A DNA stretch of 64,000 nt, taken from contig CACYQD010000010.1 in assembly GCA_902776475.1 (NCBI GenBank), positions 1 to 64,000 of the forward strand, in the 5' to 3' direction. Below the pieces are notes generated by a model. It was not told where the DNA came from and did no database searches. It was given only the letters and a program-made list of their open reading frames with translations. This document shows, in pieces, positions 61,019 to 64,000 of this stretch. Both the position numbers and the translations under genes were made by a program. This stretch comes from an uncultured Prevotellaceae bacterium. Lineage in GTDB: Bacteria > Bacteroidota > Bacteroidia > Bacteroidales > Bacteroidaceae. How positions within the stretch are numbered: the stretch's first letter is position 1; every line of letters starts with the position of its first letter.

Positions 61019-61891
61019 ATGAGACAACTAAAAATTACGAAAAGTATTACAAATCGGTCGAGTGAAGCATTGGATAAGTACCTTGTAGAAATTGGACGTG
61101 CACCGTTAATCTCGATTGATGAAGAAATAGAGCTTGCCCAGAAGATTAAGAAAGGAGGTCCTGAGGGTGAGCGCGCCAAGGACAAATTGGTGACAGCCAA
61201 TTTGCGTTTTGTTGTATCCGTTGCCAAGCAATACCAGCATCAGGGTCTTACCCTGACCGACCTGATTGACGAAGGCAACATCGGTCTGATCAAAGCCGCC
61301 CAGAAGTTTGACGAAACCCGTGGATTCAAGTTCATCTCCTACGCCGTATGGTGGATCCGCCAGAGCATTCTCCAGGCCATCGCAGAGCAGAGCCGCATTG
61401 TGCGCCTGCCGCTCAACCAGGTGGGTTCTCTCAACAAGATCAACCATGAGATCAACAAGTTTGAGCAGGAGAACATGCGTCATCCCTCTGTCTCGGAACT
61501 GTCAGATGCCACCAACCTCGACGAGGAGAAAATCGGTCAGAGTCTGATGGCCGACGGCCACCATGTCTCCATCGACGCGCCTTTCCAGGATGGAGAGGAC
61601 AACTGCATGCTCGACGTGATGCCCAGTGGTGATGACAGCCGCACCGACCGTTATGTGGATCATGAGTCGATGGCCCTGGAACTGGAGTCCGTGCTCAACA
61701 AGGTGCTCAAGGACCGTGAGATCACCATCATCCGTGAGTGCTTCGGCATCGGTCAGCCTGAGAAAGGACTTGAGGAAATCGGCGACCGTCTCGGACTCAC
61801 CCGTGAGCGCGTCCGTCAGATCCGCGAGAAGAGCATCGCCAAGTTGCGTGACAGCGGAAATGCCAAGATTCTGATGAAATATCTGGGATAA
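61019..61891 (+). CDS. rpoD: Primary RNA polymerase sigma factor (Bacteroidetes sigma-A type)
   Basis: This 290-residue protein is the short, region-1.1-lacking housekeeping sigma factor of Bacteroidetes. It has region 1.2 (YLVEIGRAPLIS), region 2 (ANLRFVVSVAKQYQHQGLTL, DLIDEGNIGLIKAAQKFD, FKFISYAVWWIRQSILQ), region 3 (about 145-200) and region 4 (LEEIGDRLGLTRERVRQIRE). Its promoter should be recognised by itself. It is followed by a strong terminator. The many TTTG-N20-TAnnTTTG promoters in this window are the sites this factor is expected to read. Confidence 0.96.
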   Translation: MRQLKITKSITNRSSEALDKYLVEIGRAPLISIDEEIELAQKIKKGGPEGERAKDKLVTANLRFVVSVAKQYQHQGLTLTDLIDEGNIGLIKAAQKFDETRGFKFISYAVWWIRQSILQAIAEQSRIVRLPLNQVGSLNKINHEINKFEQENMRHPSVSELSDATNLDEEKIGQSLMADGHHVSIDAPFQDGEDNCMLDVMPSGDDSRTDRYVDHESMALELESVLNKVLKDREITIIRECFGIGQPEKGLEEIGDRLGLTRERVRQIREKSIAKLRDSGNAKILMKYLG

Positions 61892-61913
61892 GACCTTTTT
61901 TACGAGGTATATC

Positions 61914-61945
61914 AACTGGCGGATTGCTGATCCGCCAGTTTTTTT
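61914..61945 (+). terminator. Rho-independent terminator of rpoD
   Basis: AACTGGCGGAT (61914-61924) pairs perfectly with ATCCGCCAGTT (61930-61940) and is followed by a T run. Confidence 0.92.
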
Positions 61946-61978
61946 GTTTGAAATACGCACGATAACACATTTTTTTAC

Positions 61979-61986
61979 TATTTTTG
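61979..61986 (+). promoter_or_regulatory. -7 box close to the next gene's ATG
   Basis: TATTTTTG followed by CC, only 5 nt upstream of the ATG at 61991. Either that mRNA is essentially leaderless or translation starts at the ATG at 62024. Confidence 0.58.
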
Positions 61987-61990
61987 CCCA

Positions 61991-64000
61991 ATGTTTGGGT
62001 TTTGGTCATGGATACGGCTATTTATGGTGGTGATATGCGTCTCGCTACCCGTGCAGACTGATGCCAAGGATGTCATCGACACCCTTGTCGTCAACCGTTT
62101 ATACCGTTACCGGGAGTCCGTGGACAGCAGTCTGGAAGGCATGACCACCCATGCCTATGTGAAGTACAAGCTCAAGACCGACCGTCGCAACGTGCTGCTC
62201 TACTGCGTTCCCCATCTCCATACCATGGCCAAGACGAAAAACCGGAATCCGTTTTTCGAGAGTTTTGTCCAACTGATCTTCCACCAGGACGGGACACACG
62301 ACATGGAGAAGATTGCCAAGACGGGCACCATCTCCCGCCGCCGGACGATCATGCCCAATGTGATGGAATACCTGGTGCCCCATATCTATGGCGAACTGCT
62401 CTATCCCAACCGTCTGCTCTCGCCCTTCCATCGCCGCAACCACAGATTTTACCGATACCGTGTGCACCACGTGGAAGAGAACCTGGTTTATATCGGCTTC
62501 AAGCCCCGTGCCATCAACACACAGACCGTGCACGGAAATGCCGTCGTGGATCTGCAGACCGGCAGGATTGTCAGCTGCACGCTCGTCGGCGAGTACGACA
62601 TGGTGAGTTTTGAGCTCAAGCTGGAGATGGGAGAAGAAGGCCCATGGTCTTTGGTACCGAAGAGATGCTGGATGAAGACAAAATTCACCTTTTTGGGCAA
62701 CAAGCTCCGTGCCATCTACGACTTGTATATGCATGTGCCCAGTGCAATGCCCTGGCCCATCGGAGAAGTAGAGATGCGTCCCTATATCGCCAAGATCCGG
62801 CCCGACTCCCTGAGTGAAGAAGAGCAGACATTGTATGCCAAGAGCGACTCCGTCGACCGGATGCGGACCTCCCGCGACACCATCAGGATCCGAAAGAAGA
62901 ACATTGCCAAGGACATTTTGTGGGATGTCATCGGTGAGAGCCTGATCCACCGCATCAAAGGCAATTTCGGCAATGACGACAAAGGCTACTACCGTCTGTC
63001 GCCCATCCTCAACCCCCTCTATCTCAGCTATTCGGAGCGCCGAGGCCTCAACTATCGTTTCACCATCCGCGGAGGGTATGACTTCTCGGCCAACAGAGAG
63101 ATCCGGACGAGGACCAAACTGGGCTATTCATTCAAGTTGAAGCAGTTTCTTGTCAACATCCCCATCACCTACACCTTCGACAAGAGCCACAACGGATACA
63201 TCGAAGGCGGTTGGCGCAGTGGAGAGCATATCACCAACTCCACCATCGTCGACAAGCTCAAGGAAGAACGAGGCGACACCATCGACTGGAAGAAGATGAA
63301 CCTCGACTATTTCCGTCACACGAAGCAATATCTCAGCGTCCATTACGATTTCAACCCCTATTTCGGGATGGAGGCCGGATATGTGTTCAACCGATGGAGG
63401 TCGGTGCAGAGCAAGAATTTCGACTTGCTGGACAAGCCCACCCATTACAAGTCCACCTCATGGATGTGCGAGTTCTCCGTCCGCCCATGGGGATACCACG
63501 GTCCGATCTTCACCATCAACTATGAACGTACGCTGAAAAAACTGAGCGAGAAAGGCATGAACTACGAGAAATGGGAATACGACTGTTCCTATCTGTACAG
63601 GATGCCACTGATGCGTTCGATCTCCATGCGTGCCGGAGCAGGTTATTACACCACCCATACGAAAGACACCTATTTCCTGGATTACAACAACTTCCGTGAA
63701 GACAACATCCCCGGCGGCTGGAACGACGAATGGAGCGGGGAGTTTGAACTGCTCCACCGCAACTGGTACAACTCCTCCAAATACTACCTGAGGATGAATG
63801 CCACCTATGAGTCGCCGGTCATCTTCCTGTCGTGGGTGCCCGTCATCGGCAACATTGTTGAGACAGAACGCTTCTATCTCAGCGCCCTCCGATTGAGCGC
63901 CCTGAGCAACTATGTCGAGATTGGCTACGGTTTCACCAACCGGCTCTGTTCGGTCGGATTCTTCACCAGTCTCAAACGAGGAAAATATGAATCCTTCGGT
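61991..64000 (+). CDS. DUF5686-like outer-membrane protein, 5' part only
   Basis: An open frame of 670 codons runs to the end of the window without a stop. The N-terminus MFGFWSWIRLFMVVICVSL looks like a signal peptide (or starts at the ATG at 62024, MVVICVSLPVQTDA). Residues about 25-290 form a soluble beta-rich domain with GRIVSCTLVGEYDMVSFELK; from about 330 on, alternating polar/aromatic strands (LNPLYLSYSERRGLNYRF, YEAGY-like FGMEAGYVFNRWR, YVEIGYGFTNRL) look like an outer-membrane barrel. This is the layout I associate with DUF5686 surface proteins; the function is unknown. The C-terminus is outside the window. Confidence 0.82.
   Translation, partial: MFGFWSWIRLFMVVICVSLPVQTDAKDVIDTLVVNRLYRYRESVDSSLEGMTTHAYVKYKLKTDRRNVLLYCVPHLHTMAKTKNRNPFFESFVQLIFHQDGTHDMEKIAKTGTISRRRTIMPNVMEYLVPHIYGELLYPNRLLSPFHRRNHRFYRYRVHHVEENLVYIGFKPRAINTQTVHGNAVVDLQTGRIVSCTLVGEYDMVSFELKLEMGEEGPWSLVPKRCWMKTKFTFLGNKLRAIYDLYMHVPSAMPWPIGEVEMRPYIAKIRPDSLSEEEQTLYAKSDSVDRMRTSRDTIRIRKKNIAKDILWDVIGESLIHRIKGNFGNDDKGYYRLSPILNPLYLSYSERRGLNYRFTIRGGYDFSANREIRTRTKLGYSFKLKQFLVNIPITYTFDKSHNGYIEGGWRSGEHITNSTIVDKLKEERGDTIDWKKMNLDYFRHTKQYLSVHYDFNPYFGMEAGYVFNRWRSVQSKNFDLLDKPTHYKSTSWMCEFSVRPWGYHGPIFTINYERTLKKLSEKGMNYEKWEYDCSYLYRMPLMRSISMRAGAGYYTTHTKDTYFLDYNNFREDNIPGGWNDEWSGEFELLHRNWYNSSKYYLRMNATYESPVIFLSWVPVIGNIVETERFYLSALRLSALSNYVEIGYGFTNRLCSVGFFTSLKRGKYESFG

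Overview
This window looks like a stretch of chromosome from a gut-type Bacteroidales bacterium, most likely Prevotellaceae. The grounds are: three paired or repeated features typical of the group (SusC/SusD pairs, fasciclin-domain lipoproteins, short C-terminal secretion tags), TAnnTTTG promoter boxes (several with a TTTG element exactly 20 nt upstream), a short primary sigma factor of 290 residues, and a Na+-translocating decarboxylase. No tRNA, rRNA, CRISPR array, transposase or phage gene was seen. The genus is an inference; no 16S gene is present.

Layout. 1-4.2 kb: a forward cluster with biotin carrier protein, Na+-pumping decarboxylase beta subunit, FucP-type sugar permease and MetY. 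4.2-8.2 kb: a reverse five-gene operon headed by an ECF sigma factor and a membrane-anchored putative anti-sigma factor. 8.3-20 kb: large secreted proteins: a GH128-like glucanase translationally coupled to a 1716-residue CotH/lamin-tail protein (reverse), and a divergent clan GH-A hydrolase with lectin-like modules (forward). 20-41 kb: a 1193-residue modular secreted protein, then one long operon FAS1-SusC-SusD-FAS1-FAS1-SusC-SusD. 41-47.8 kb: housekeeping genes (SpoU-family methyltransferase, radA, pgk, reverse rubrerythrin) plus a beta-helix protein and a YiiX-like hydrolase. 48-57.7 kb: three GH43-type genes (one a double GH43-CBM6 protein), mutY and a second CotH protein. 57.7-64 kb: EamA transporter, FKBP isomerase, cation efflux protein, primary sigma factor, and the 5' part of a DUF5686-like outer-membrane protein that runs off the window.

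How they may work together. The 8-41 kb block reads as a glycan-utilisation region: secreted GH128 and GH-A enzymes with sugar-binding modules would cut a beta-glucan-like or other plant/fungal polymer, and the two SusCD pairs with three FAS1 lipoproteins would capture and import products. The GH43 group at 48-57.7 kb points to arabinose- or xylose-containing polymers. Substrates are inferred from families, not shown by the sequence. No dedicated regulator gene (hybrid two-component, SusR, AraC or anti-sigma pair) lies beside the SusCD operon.

The most notable signal is regulatory. The 1193-residue gene and the FAS1/SusCD operon have colinear control regions: a GTGTA-n5-TACAC palindrome, then exactly 50 nt, then the same TATCTTTG box without a -33 TTTG, then an ACTAACC leader motif 23 nt later. 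The total is 103 bp in both places with no length change. This suggests a common activator encoded elsewhere.
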